Shown piece by piece: positions 11,400 through 24,232 of a stretch of 64,000 nt of DNA. How positions within the stretch are numbered: the first letter of the stretch is position 1; every line of letters starts with the position of its first letter. The stretch comes from Rallus limicola. Its lineage: Eukaryota > Chordata > Aves > Gruiformes > Rallidae. The notes under the pieces were generated by a model. The model saw only the letters and a program-made list of their open reading frames with translations. It searched no databases and was not told the origin of the DNA. Location: assembly GCA_022605955.1 (NCBI GenBank), contig JAKCOZ010000600.1:51037-115036 (forward strand). The letters run 5' to 3'. Both the position numbers and the translations under genes were made by a program.

Positions 11400-12983
11400 A
11401 ATAACTCCCAAAGTAAAGAAGCTAGGCATGAAAGGCATAGCTTGTCTGAAACCTCCTAACAGGACACACAAGCAGACCCTGTCACTTTGGCTCTCAGCCT
11501 TTTCCTTTGCCTGGAAAGAGGGAACATGCCTGGAACCTCCTACGGTGCTTTTCTCGGCCCTAGCAGACTGCAGTTCAAAACATGCTAAACGTCTAGCAAT
11601 AACTCCCAAAGTAAAGAAGCTAGGCCTGAAAGGCATAGCTTGTCTGAAACCTCCTAACAGGACACACGAGCAGACCCTGTCACTTTGGCTCTCAGCCTTT
11701 TCCTTTGCCTGGAAAGAGGGAACATGCCTGGAACCTCCTACGGTGCTTTTCTCGGCCCTAGCAGACTGCAGTTCAAAACATGCTAAACGTCCAGCAATAA
11801 CTCCCAAAGTAAAGAAGCTAGGCCTGAAAGGCATAGCTTGTCTGAAACCTCCTAACAGGACACACGAGCAGCCCCTGTCACTTTGGCTCTCAGCCTTTTC
11901 CTTTGCCTGGAAAGAGGGAACATGCCTGGAACCTCCTACGGTGCTTTTCTCGGCCCTAGCAGACTGCAGTTCAAAACATGCTAAACGTCCAGCAATAACT
12001 CCCAAAGTAAAGAAGCTAGGCCTGAAAGGCATAGCTTGTCTGAAACCTCCTAACAGGACACACGAGCAGCCTCTGTCACTTTGGCTCTCAGCCTTTTCCT
12101 TTGCCTGGAAAGAGGGAACATGCCTGGAACCTCCTACGGTGCTTTTCTCGTCCCTAGCAGACTGCAGTTCAAAACATGCTAAACGTCCAGCAATAACTCC
12201 CAAAGTAAAGAAGCTAGGCATGAAAGGCATAGCTTGTCTGAAACCTCCTAACAGGACACACAAGCAGACCCTGTCACTTTGGCTCTCAGCCTTTTCCTTT
12301 GCCTGGAAAGAGGGAACATGCCTGGAACCTCCTACGGTGCTTTTCTCGGCCCTAGCAGACTGCAGTTCAAAACATGCTAAACGTCTAGCAATAACTCCCA
12401 AAGTAAAGAAGCTAGGCCTGAAAGGCATAGCTTGTCTGAAACCTCCTAACAGGACACACGAGCAGACCCTGTCACTTTGGCTCTCAGCCTTTTCCTTTGC
12501 CTGGAAAGAGGGAACATGCCTGGAACCTCCTACGGTGCTTTTCTCGGCCCTAGCAGACTGCAGTTCAAAACATGCTAAACGTCCAGCAATAACTCCCAAA
12601 GTAAAGAAGCTAGGCCTGAAAGGCATAGCTTGTCTGAAACCTCCTAACAGGACACACGAGCAGCCCCTGTCACTTTGGCTCTCAGCCTTTTCCTTTGCCT
12701 GGAAAGAGGGAACATGCCTGGAACCTCCTACGGTGCTTTTCTCGGCCCTAGCAGACTGCAGTTCAAAACATGCTAAACGTCCAGCAATAACTCCCAAAGT
12801 AAAGAAGCTAGGCCTGAAAGGCATAGCTTGTCTGAAACCTCCTAACAGGACACACGAGCAGCCTCTGTCACTTTGGCTCTCAGCCTTTTCCTTTGCCTGG
12901 AAAGAGGGAACATGCCTGGAACCTCCTACGGTGCTTTTCTCGTCCCTAGCAGACTGCAGTTCAAAACATGCTAAACGTCCAGC
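11400..12983 (+). repeat. Nested 4-monomer tandem HOR, two copies (792 bp)
   Basis: Three private markers recur at exactly 792 bp, four monomers: CGTCTAGC (11590 and 12382), AGCCTCTG (12068 and 12860) and CTCGTCCC (12149 and 12941 at the C of CGTCCC). GGCATGAAAGG and ACACAAGCAGACC also repeat in register near 11427/12219 and 11468/12260. Confidence 0.8.
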
Positions 12984-14214
12984 AATAACTCCCAAAGTAA
13001 AGAAGCTAGGCCTGAAAGGCATAGCTTGTCTGAAACCTCCTAACAGGACACACGAGCAGACCCTGTCACTTTGGCTCTCAGCCTTTTCCTTTGCCTGGAA
13101 AGAGGGAACATGCCTGGAACCTCCTACGGTGCTTTTCTCGGCCCTAGCAGACTGCAGTTCAAAACATGCTAAACGTCCAGCAATAACTCCCAAAGTAAAG
13201 AAGCTAGGCATGAAAGGCATAGCTTGTCTGAAACCTCCTAACAGGACACACGAGCAGCCCCTGTCACTTTGGCTCTCAGCCTTTTCCTTTGCCTGGAAAG
13301 AGGGAACATGCCTGGAACCTCCTACGGTGCTTTTCTCGGCCCTAGCAGACTGCAGTTCAAAACATGCTAAACGTCCAGCAATAACTCCCAAAGTAAAGAA
13401 GCTAGGCCTGAAAGGCATAGCTTGTCTGAAACCTCCTAACATGACACACGAGCAGCCCCTGTCACTTTGGCTCTCAGCCTTTTCCTTTGCCTGGAAAGAG
13501 GGAACATGCCTGGAACCTCCTACGGTGCTTTTCTTGGCCCTAGCAGACTGCAGTTCAAAACATGCTAAACGTCCAGCAATAACTCCCAAAGTAAAGAAGC
13601 TAGGCCTGAAAGGCATAGCTTGTCTGAAACCTCCTAACAGGACACACCAGCAGCCCCTGTCACTTTGGCTCTCAGCCTTTTCCTTTGCCTGGAAAGAGGG
13701 AACATGCCTGGAACCTCCTACGGTGCTTTTCTCGGCCCTAGCAGACTGTAGTTCAAAACATGCTAAACGTCCAGCAATAACTCCCAAAGTAAAGAACCTA
13801 GGCCTGAAAGGCATAGCTTGTCTGAAACCTCCTAACAGGACACACGAGCAGCCCCTGTCACTTTGGCTCTCAGCCTTTTCCTTTGCCTGGAAAGAGGGAA
13901 CATGCCTGGAACCTCCTACGGTGCTTTTCTCGGCCCTAGCAGACTGCAGTTCAAAACATGCTAAACGTCCAGCAATAACTCCCAAAGTAAAGAAGCTAGG
14001 CATGAAAGGCATAGCTTGTCTGAAACCTCCTAACAGGACACACAAGCAGACCCTGTCACTTTGGCTCTCAGCCTTTTCCTTTGCCTGGAAAGAGGGAACA
14101 TGCCTGGAACCTCCTACGGTGCTTTTCTCGGCCCTAGCAGACTGCAGTTCAAAACATGCTAAACGTCCAGCAATAACTCCCAAAGTAAAGAAGCTAGGCC
14201 TGAAAGGCATAGCT

Positions 14215-14285
14215 TGTCCTGTTAGGAGGTTTCAGACAAGCTAGGCCTGAAAGCCATAGCTTGTCTGAAACCTCCTAACAGGACA
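14215..14285 (+). repeat. Inverted junction J7
   Basis: Perfect arms. The centre has GAAAGCCATAG in place of GAAAGGCATAG, which weakens the inner stem; ACACAAGCAGCC follows. The next junction is 50 monomers on, the longest closed interval. Confidence 0.92.
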
Positions 14286-17200
14286 CACAAGCAGCCCCTG
14301 TCACTTTGGCTCTCAGCCTTTTCCTTTGCCTGGAAAGAGGGAACATGCCTGGAACCTCCTACGGTGCTTTTCTCGGCCCTAGCAGACTGCAGTTCAAAAC
14401 ATGCTAAACGTCCAGCAATAACTCCCAAAGTAAAGAAGCTAGGCCTGAAAGGCATAGCTTGTCTGAAACCTCCTAACAGGACACACGAGCAGCCCCTGTC
14501 ACTTTGGCTCTCAGCCTTTTCCTTTGCCTGGAAAGAGGGAACATGCCTGGAACCTCCTACGGTGCTTTTCTCGGCCCTAGCAGACTGCAGTTCAAAACAT
14601 GCTAAACGTCCAGCAATAACTCCCAAAGTAAAGAAGCTAGGCCTGAAAGGCATAGCTTGTCTGAAACCTCCTAACAGGACACACGAGCAGCCCCTGTCAC
14701 TTTGGCTCTCAGCCTTTTCCTTTGCCTGGAAAGAGGGAACATGCCTGGAACCTCCTACGGTGCTTTTCTCGGCCCTAGCAGACTGCAGTTCAAAACATGC
14801 TAAACGTCTAGCAATAACTCCCAAAGTAAAGAAGCTAGGCCTGAAAGGCATAGCTTGTCTGAAACCTCCTAACAGGACACACGAGCAGCCCCTGTCACTT
14901 TGGCTATCAGCCTTTTCCTTTGCCTGGAAAGAGGGAACATTCCTGGAACTTCCTACGGTGCTTTTCTCAGCCCTAGCAGACTGCAGTTCAAAACATGCTA
15001 AACGTCCAGCAATAACTCCCAAAGTAAAGAAGCTAGGCCTGAAAGGCATAGCTTGTCTGAAACCTCCTAACAGGACACACCAGCAGACCCTGTCACTTTG
15101 GCTCTCAGCCTTTTCCTTTGCCTGGAAAGAGGGAACATGCCTGGAACCTCCTACGGTGCTTTTCTCGGCCCTAGCAGACTGCAGTTCAAAACATGCTAAA
15201 CGTCCAGCAATAACTCCAAAAGTAAAGAAGCTAGGCCTGAAAGGCATAGCTTGTCTGAAACCTCCTAACAGGACACACGAGCAGACCCTGTCACTTTGGC
15301 TCTCAGCCTTTTCCTTTGCCTGGAAAGAGGGAACATGCCTGGAACCTCCTACGGTGCTTTTCTCGGCCCTAGCAGACTGCAGTTCAAAACATGCTAAACG
15401 TCCAGCAATAACTCCCAAAGTAAAGAAGCTAGGACTGAAAGGCATAGCTTGTCTGAAACCTCCTAACAGGACACACGAGCAGACCCTGTCACTTTGGCTC
15501 TCAGCCTTTTCCTTTGCTTGGAAAGAGGGAACATGCCTGGAACCTCCTACGGTGCTTTTCTCGGCCCTAGCAGACTGCAGTTCAAAACATGCTAAACGTC
15601 TAGCAATAACTCCCAAAGTAAAGAAGCTAGGCCTGAAAGGCATAGCTTGTCTGAAACCTCCTAACAGGACACACGAGCAGACCCTGTCACTTTGGCTCTC
15701 AGCCTTTTCCTTTGCCTGGAAAGAGGGAACATGCCTGGAACCTCCTACGGTGCTTTTCTCGGCCCTAGCAGACTGCAGTTCAAAACATGCTAAACGTCCA
15801 GCAATAACTCCCAAAGTAAAGAAGCTAGGCCTGAAAGGCATAGCTTGTCTGAAACCTCCTAACAGGACACACGAGCAGCCTCTGTCACTTTGGCTCTCAG
15901 CCTTTTCCTTTGCCTGGAAAGAGGGAACATGCCTGGAACCTCCTACGGTGCTTTTCTCGGCCCTAGCAGACTGCAGTTCAAAACATGCTAAACGTCCAGC
16001 AATAACTCCCAAAGTAAAGAAGCTAGGCCTGAAAGGCATAGCTTGTCTGAAACCTCCTAACAGGACACACGAGCAGACCCTGTCACTTTGGCTCTCAGCC
16101 TTTTCCTTTGCCTGGAAAGAGGGAACATGCCTGGAACCTCCTACGGTGCTTTTCTCGGCCCTAGCAGACTGCAGTTCAAAACATGCTAAACGTCCAGCAA
16201 TAACTCCCAAAGTAAAGAAGCTAGGCCTGAAAGGCATAGCTTGTCTGAAACCTCCTAACAGGACACACGAGCAGCCCCTGTCACTTTGGCTCTCAGCCTT
16301 TTCCTTTGCCTGGAAAGAGGGAACATGCCTGGAACCTCCTACGGTGCTTTTCTCGTCCCTAGCAGACTGCAGTTCAAAACATGCTAAACGTCCAGCAATA
16401 ACTCCCAAAGTAAAGAAGCTAGGCATGAAAGGCATAGCTTGTCTGAAACCTCCTAACAGGACACACGAGCAGCCCCTGTCACTTTGGCTCTCAGCCTTTT
16501 CCTTTGCCTGGAAAGAGGGAACATGCCTGGAACCTCCTACGGTGCTTTTCTCGGCCCTAGCAGACTGCAGTTCAAAACATGCTAAACGTCCAGCAATAAC
16601 TCCCAAAGTAAAGAAGCTAGGCCTGAAAGGCATAGCTTGTCTGAAACCTCCTAACATGACACACGAGCAGCCCCTGTCACTTTGGCTCTCAGCCTTTTCC
16701 TTTGCCTGGAAAGAGGGAACATGCCTGGAACCTCCTACGGTGCTTTTCTCGGCCCTAGCAGACTGCAGTTCAAAACATGCTAAACGTCCAGCAATAACTC
16801 CCAAAGTAAAGAAGCTAGGCCTGAAAGGCATAGCTTGTCTGAAACCTCCTAACAGGACACACGAGCAGCCCCTGTCACTTTGGCTCTCAGCCTTTTCCTT
16901 TGCCTGGAAAGAGGGAACATGCCTGGAACCTCCTACGGTGCTTTTCTCGGCCCTAGCAGACTGCAGTTCAAAACATGCTAAACGTCCAGCAATAACTCCC
17001 AAAGTAAAGAAGCTAGGCCTGAAAGGCATAGCTTGTCTGAAACCTCCTAACAGGACACACGAGCAGACCCTGTCACTTTGGCTCTCAGCCTTTTCCTTTG
17101 CCTGGAAAGAGGGAACATGCCTGGAACCTCCTACGGTGCTTTTCTCGGCCCTAGCAGACTGCAGTTCTAAACATGCTAAACGTCCAGCAATAACTCCCAA

Positions 17201-20200
17201 AGTAAAGAAGCTAGGCCTGAAAGGCATAGCTTGTCTGAAACCTCCTAACAGGACACACGAGCAGCCCCTGTCACTTTGGCTCTCAGCCTTTTCCTTTGCC
17301 TGGAAAGAGGGAACATGCCTGGAACCTCCTACGGTGCTTTTCTCGGCCCTAGCAGACTGCAGTTCAAAACATGCTAAACGTCCAGCAATAACTCCCAAAG
17401 TAAAGAAGCTAGGCCTGAAAGGCATAGCTTGTCTGAAACCTCCTAACAGGACACGCGAGCAGACCCTGTCACTTTGGCTCTCAGCCTTTTCCTTTGCCTG
17501 GAAAGAGGGAACATGCCTGGAACCTAGTACGGTGCTTTTCTCGGCCCTAGCAGACTGCAGTTCAAAACATGCTAAACGTCCAGCAATAACTCCCAAAGTA
17601 AAGAAGCTAGGCATGAAAGGCATAGCTTGTCTGAAACCTCCTAACAGGACACACGAGCAGACCCTGTCACTTTGGCTCTCAGCCTTTTCCTTTGCCTGGA
17701 AAGAGGGAACATGCCTGGAACCTCCTACGGTGCTTTTCTCGGCCCTAGCAGACTGCAGTTCAAAACATGCTAAACGTCCAGCAATAACTCCCAAAGTAAA
17801 GAAGCTAGGCCTGAAAGGCATAGCTTGTCTGAAACCTCCTAACAGGACACACGAGCAGCCCCTGTCACTTTGGCTCTCAGCCTTTTCCTTTGCCTGGAAA
17901 GAGGGAACATGCCTGGAACCTCCTACGGTGCTTTTCTCGGCCCTAGCAGACTGCAGTTCAAAACATGCTAAACGTCCAGCAATAACTCCCAAAGTAAAGA
18001 AGCTAGGCCTGAAAGGCATAGCTTGTCTGAAACCTCCTAACAGGACACACGAGCAGACCCTGTCACTTTGACTCTCAGCCTTTTCCTTTGCCTGGAAAGA
18101 GGGAACATGCCTGGAACCTCCTACGGTGCTTTTCTCGGCCCTAGCAGACTGCAGTTCAAAACATGCTAAACGTCCAGCAATAACTCCCAAAGTAAAGAAG
18201 CTAGGCCTGAAAGGCATAGCTTGTCTGAAACCTCCTAACAGGACACACGAGCAGACCCTGTCACTTTGGCTCTCAGCCTTTTCCTTTGCCTGGAAAGAGG
18301 GAACATGCCTGGAACCTCCTACGGTGCTTTTCTCGGCCCTAGCAGACTGCAGTTCAAAACATGCTAAACGTCCAGCAATAACTCCCAAAGTAAAGAAGCT
18401 AGGCCTGAAAGGCATAGCTTGTCTGAAACCTCCTAACAGGACACACGAGCAGCCCCTGTCACTTTGGCTCTCAGCCTTTTCCTTTGCCTGGAAAGAGGGA
18501 ACATGCCTGGAACCTCCTACGGTGCTTTTCTCGGCCCTAGCAGACTGCAGTTCAAAACATGCTAAACGTCCAGCAATAACTGCCAAAGTAAAGAAGCTAG
18601 GCCTGAAAGGCATAGCTTGTCTGAAACCTCCTAACAGGACACACGAGCAGACCCTGTCACTTTGGCTCTCAGCCTTTTCCTTTGCCTGGAAAGAGGGAAC
18701 ATGCCTGGAACCTCCTACGGTGCTTTTCTCGGCCCTAGCAGACTGCAGTTCAAAACATGCTAAACGTCCAGCAATAACTCCCAAAGTAAAGAAGCTAGGC
18801 CTGAAAGGCATAGCTTGTCTGAAACCTCCTAATAGGACACACGAGCAGACCCTGTCACTTTGGCTCTCAGCCTTTTCCTTTGCCTGGAAAGAGGGAACAT
18901 GCCTGGAACCTCCTACGGTGCTTTTCTCGGCCCTAGCAGACTGCAGTTCAAAACATGCTAAACGTCCAGCAATAACTCCCAAAGTAAAGAAGCTAGGCCT
19001 GAAAGGCATAGCTTGTCTGAAACCTCCTAACAGGACACACGAGCAGACCCTGTCACTTTGGCTCTCAGCCTTTTCCTTTGCCTGGAAAGAGGGAACATGC
19101 CTGGAACCTCCTACGGTGCTTTTCTCGGCCCTAGCAGACTGCAGTTCAAAACATGCTAAACGTCCAGCAATAACTCCCAAAGTAAAGAAGCTAGGCCTGA
19201 AAGGCATAGCTTGTCTGAAACCTCCTAACAGGACACACGAGCAGACCCTGTCACTTTGGCTCTCAGCCTTTTCCTTTGCCTGGAAAGAGGGAACATGCCT
19301 GGAACCTCCTACGGTGCTTTTCTCGGCCCTAGCAGACTGCAGTTCAAAACATGCTAAACGTCCAGCAATAACTCCCAAAGTAAAGAAGCTAGGCCTGAAA
19401 GGCATAGCTTGTCTGAAACCTCCTAACAGGACACACCAGCAAACCCTGTCACTTTGGCTCTCAGCCTTTTCCTTTGCCTGGAAAGAGGGAACATGCCTGG
19501 AACCTCCTACGGTGCTTTTCTTGGCCCTAGCAGACTGCAGTTCAAAACATGCTAAACGTCCAGCAATAACTCCCAAAGTAAAGAAGCTAGGCATGAAAGG
19601 CATAGCTTGTCTGAAACCTCCTAACAGGACACACGAGCAGACCCTGTCACTTTGGCTCTCAGCCTTTTCCTTTGCCTGGAAAGAGGGAACATGCCTGGAA
19701 CCTCCTACGGTGCTTTTCTCGGCCCTAGCAGACTGCAGTTCAAAACATGCTAAACGTCCAGCAATAACTCCCAAAGTAAAGAAGCTAGGCCTGAAAGGCA
19801 TAGCTTGTCTGAAACCTCCTAACAGGACACACGAGCAGACCCTGTCACTTTGGCTCTCAGCCTTTTCCTTTGCCTGGAAAGAGGGAACATGCCTGGAACC
19901 TCCTACGGTGCTTTTCTCGGCCCTAGCAGACTGCAGTTCAAAACATGCTAAACGTCCAGCAATAACTCCCAAAGTAAAGAAGCTAGGCCTGAAAGGCATA
20001 GCTTGTCTGAAACCTCCTAACAGGACACACGAGCAGCCCCTGTCACTTTGGCTCTCAGCCTTTTCCTTTGCCTGGAAAGAGGGAACATGCCTGGAACCTC
20101 CTACGGTGCTTTTCTCGGCCCTAGCAGACTGCAGTTCAAAACATGCTAAACGTCCAGCAATAACTCCCAAAGTAAAGAAGCTAGGCCTGAAAGGCATAGC

Positions 20201-23200
20201 TTGTCTGAAACCTCCTAACAGGACACACGAGCAGACCCTGTCACTTTGGCTCTCAGCCTTTTCCTTTGCCTGGAAAGAGGGAACATGCCTGGAACCTCCT
20301 ACGGTGCTTTTCTCGGCCCTAGCAGACTGCAGTTCAAAACATGCTAAACGTCCAGCAATAACTCCCAAAGTAAAGAAGCTAGGCCTGAAAGGCATAGCTT
20401 GTCTGAAACCTCCTAACAGGACACACGAGCAGCCCCTGTCACTTTGGCTCTCAGCCTTTTCCTTTGCCTGGAAAGAGGGAACATGCCTGGAACCTCCTAC
20501 GGTGCTTTTCTCGGCCCTAGCAGACTGCAGTTCAAAACATGCTAAACGTCCAGCAATAACTGCCAAAGTAAAGAAGCTAGGCCTGAAAGGCATAGCTTGT
20601 CTGAAACCTCCTAACAGGACACACGAGCAGACCCTGTCACTTTGGCTCTCAGCCTTTTCCTTTGCCTGGAAAGAGGGAACATGCCTGGAACCTCCTACGG
20701 TGCTTTTCTCGGCCCTAGCAGACTGCAGTTCAAAACATGCTAAACGTCCAGCAATAACTCCCAAAGTAAAGAAGCTAGGCCTGAAAGGCATAGCTTGTCT
20801 GAAACCTCCTAACAGGACACACGAGCAGCCCCTGTCACTTTGGCTCTCAGCCTTTTCCTTTGCCTGGAAAGAGGGAACATGCCTGGAACCTCCTACGGTG
20901 CTTTTCTCGGCCCTAGCAGACTGCAGTTCAAAACATGCTAAACGTCCAGCAATAACTCCCAAAGTAAAGAAGCTAGGCATGAAAGGCATAGCTTGTCTGA
21001 AACCTCCTAACAGGACGCACGAGCAGACCCTGTCACTTTGGCTCTCAGCCTTTTCCTTTGCCTGGAAAGAGGGAACATGCCTGGAACCTCCTACGGTGCT
21101 TTTCTCGGCCCTAGCAGACTGCAGTTCAAAACATGCTAAACGTCCAGCAATAACTCCCAAAGTAAAGAAGCTAGGCCTGAAAGGCATAGCTTGTCTGAAC
21201 CCTCCTAACAGGACACACGAGCAGACCCTGTCACTTTGGCTCTCAGCCTTTTCCTTTGCCTGGAAAGAGGGAACATGCCTGGAACCTCCTACGGTGCTTT
21301 TCTCGGCCCTAGCAGACTGCAGTTCAAAACATGCTAAACGTCCAGCAATAACTCCCAAAGTAAAGAAGCTAGGCCTGAAAGGCATAGCTTGTCTGAAACC
21401 TCCTAATAGGACACACGAGCAGACCCTGTCACTTTGGCTCTCAGCCTTTTCCTTTGCCTGGAAAGAGGGAACATGCCTGGAACCTCCTACGGTGCTTTTC
21501 TCGGCCCTAGCAGACTGCAGTTCAAAACATGCTAAACGTCCAGCAATAACTCCCAAAGTAAAGAAGCTAGGCCTGAAAGGCATAGCTTGTCTGAAACCTC
21601 CTAACAGGACACACGAGCAGACCCTGTCACTTTGGCTCTCAGCCTTTTCCTTTGCTTGGAAAGAGGGAACATGCCTGGAACCTCCTACGGTGCTTTTCTC
21701 GGCCCTAGCAGACTGCAGTTCAAAACATGCTAAACGTCCAGCAATAACTCCCAAAGTAAAGAAGCTAGGCCTGAAAGGCATAGCTTGTCTGAAACCTCCT
21801 AACAGGACACACGAGCAGCCCCTGTCACTTTGGCTCTCAGCCTTTTCCTTTGCCTGGAAAGAGGGAACATGCCTGGAACCTCCTACAGTGCTTTTCTTGG
21901 CCCTAGCAGACTGCAGTTCAAAACATGCTAAACGTCCAGCAATAACTCCCAAAGTAAAGAAGCTAGGCCTGAAAGGCATAGCTTGTCTGAAACCTCCTAA
22001 CAGGACACACGAGCAGCCCCTGTCACTTTGGCTCTCAGCCTTTTCCTTTGCCTGGAAAGAGGGAACATGCCTGGAACCTCCTACGGTGCTTTTCTCGGCC
22101 CTAGCAGACTGCAGTTCAAAACATGCTAAACGTCCAGCAATAACTCCCAAAGTAAAGAAGCTAGGCCTGAAAGGCATAGCTTGTCTGAAACCTCCTAACA
22201 GGACACACGAGCAGCCCCTGTCACTTTGGCTCTCAGCCTTTTCCTTTGCCTGGAAAGAGGGAACATGCCTGGAACCTCCTACGGTGCTTTTCTCGGACCT
22301 AGCAGACTGCAGTTCAAAACATGCTAAACGTCCAGCAATAACTCCCAAAGTAAAGAAGCTAGGCCTGAAAGGCATAGCTTGTCTGAAACCTCCTAACAGG
22401 ACACACGAGCAGACCTTGTCACTTTGGCTCTCAGCCTTTTCCTTTGCCTGGAAAGAGGGAACATGCCTGGAACCTCCTACGGTGCTTTTCTCGGCCCTAG
22501 CAGACTGCAGTTCAAAACATGCTAAACGTCCAGCAATAACTCCCAAAGTAAAGAAGCTAGGCCTGAAAGGCATAGCTTGTCTGAAACCTCCTAACAGGAC
22601 ACACCAGCAGACCCTGTCACTTTGGCTCTCAGCCTTTTCCTTTGCCTGGAAAGAGGGAACATGCCTGGAACCTCCTACATTGCTTTTCTCGGCCCTAGCA
22701 GACTGCAGTTCAAAACATGCTAAACGTCCAGCAATAACTCCCAAAGTAAAGAAGCTAGGCCTGAAAGGCATAGCTTGTCTGAAACCTCCTAACAGGACAC
22801 ACGAGCAGACCCTGTCACTTTGGCTCTCAGCCTTTTCCTTTGCCTGGAAAGAGGGAACATGCCTGGAACCTCCTACGGTGCTTTTCTCGGCCCTAGCAGA
22901 CTGCAGTTCAAAACATGCTAAACGTCCAGCAATAACTCCCAAAGTAAAGAAGCTAGGCCTGAAAGGCATAGCTTGTCTGAAACCTCCTAACAGGACACAC
23001 GAGCAGACCCTGTCACTTTGGCTCTCAGCCTTTTCCTTTGCCTGGAAAGAGGGAACATGCCTGGAACCTCCTACGGTGCTTTTCTCGGCCCTAGCAGACT
23101 GCAGTTCAAAACATGCAAAACGTCCAGCAATAACTCCCAAAGTAAAGAAGCTAGGCCTGAAAGGCATAGCTTGTCTGAAACCTCCTAACAGGACACACGA

Positions 23201-24164
23201 GCAGCCCCTGTCACTTTGGCTCTCAGCCTTTTCCTTTGCCTGGAAAGAGGGAACATGCCTGGAACCTCCTACGGTGCTTTTCTCGGACCTAGCAGACTGC
23301 AGTTCAAAACATTCTAAACGTCCAGCAATAACTCCCAAAGTAAAGAAGCTAGGCCTGAAAGGCATAGCTTGTCTGAAACCTCCTAACAGGACACACGAGC
23401 AGACCCTGTCACTTTGGCTCTCAGCCTTTTCCTTTGCCTGGAAAGAGGGAACATGCCTGGAACCTCCTACCGTGCTTTTCTCGGCCCTAGCAGACTGCAG
23501 TTCAAAACATGCTAAACGTCCAGCAATAACTCCCAAAGTAAAGAAGCTAGGCCTGAAAGGCATAGCTTGTCTGAAACCTCCTAACAGGACACACGAGCAG
23601 ACCCTGTCACTTTGGCTCTCAGCCTTTTCCTTTGCCTGGAAAGAGGGAACATGCCTGGAACCTCCTACATTGCTTTTCTCGGCCCTAGCAGACTGCAGTT
23701 CAAAACATGCTAAACGTCCAGCAATAACTCCCAAAGTAAAGAAGCTAGGCCTGAAAGGCATAGCTTGTCTGAAACCCCCTAACAGGACACACGAGCAGAC
23801 CCTGTCACTTTGGCTCTCAGCCTTTTCCTTTGCCTGGAAAGAGGGAACATGCCTGGAACCTCCTACGGTGCTTTTCTCGGCCCTAGCAGACTGCAGTTCA
23901 AAACATGCTAAACGTCCAGCAATAACTCCCAAAGTAAAGAAGCTAGGCATGAAAGGCATAGCTTGTCTGAAACCTCCTAACAGGACACACGAGCAGACCC
24001 TGTCACTTTGGCTCTCAGCCTTTTCCTTTGCCTGGAAAGAGGGAACATGCCTGGAACCTCCTACGGTGCTTTTCTCGGCCCTAGCAGACTGCAGTTCAAA
24101 ACATGCTAAACGTCCAGCAATAACTCCCAAAGTAAAGAAGCTAGGCCTGAAAGGCATAGCTTGT
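14218..24164 (+). repeat. HOR block, 50 monomers + 47
   Basis: Fifty monomers without a junction and without a net base gained or lost (9,947 = 50 x 198 + 47). Variants are mostly scattered single substitutions: GGCTATCAG near 14902, CATTCCTGGAACTTCC near 14939, CCTAGTACGG near 17523, TTTGACTCTC near 18065, AACTGCC near 18580 and 20560, CTACAGTGC near 21886. It ends with a 5-monomer duplication. The perfect length explains why the longest stop-free frame on the minus strand lies here. Confidence 0.8.
22190..24164 (+). repeat. Nested 5-monomer tandem duplication (990 bp)
   Basis: CTCGGACCTAG occurs near 22296 and 23286, and CTACATTGC near 22675 and 23665, both at an offset of exactly 990 bp, five monomers. 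The second copy has gained changes such as ACATTCTAAAC near 23310 and GAAACCCCC near 23772. Outer boundaries are approximate. Confidence 0.75.
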
Positions 24165-24232
24165 CCTGTTAGGAAGTTTCAGACAAGCTAGGCCTGAAAG
24201 GCATAGCTTTTCTGAAATCTCCTAACAGGACA
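24162..24232 (+). repeat. Inverted junction J8
   Basis: Arms have diverged: left arm AGGAAGTTT, right arm CTTTTCTGAAATCTCC, with non-compensatory changes at neighbouring positions. It is followed by ACACGAGCAGACC. The next junction is 16 monomers on. Confidence 0.9.

Larger units (their letters stand above)
7637..14217 (+). repeat. HOR block, 33 monomers + 47
   Basis: A long junction-free run of exactly 33 monomers with no net length change. It contains a 3-monomer duplication near 8.1-8.9 kb and a 4-monomer duplication at 11.4-13.0 kb. Private changes include GGAACTTCC near 8962, GAGCACACCCTCTC near 9095, CAAAGAAAAGAAG near 9231, ATAGCTAGTCTG near 9656, CCTAATGTGC near 10352, and ACACTAGCAG near 10476. 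Confidence 0.8.
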
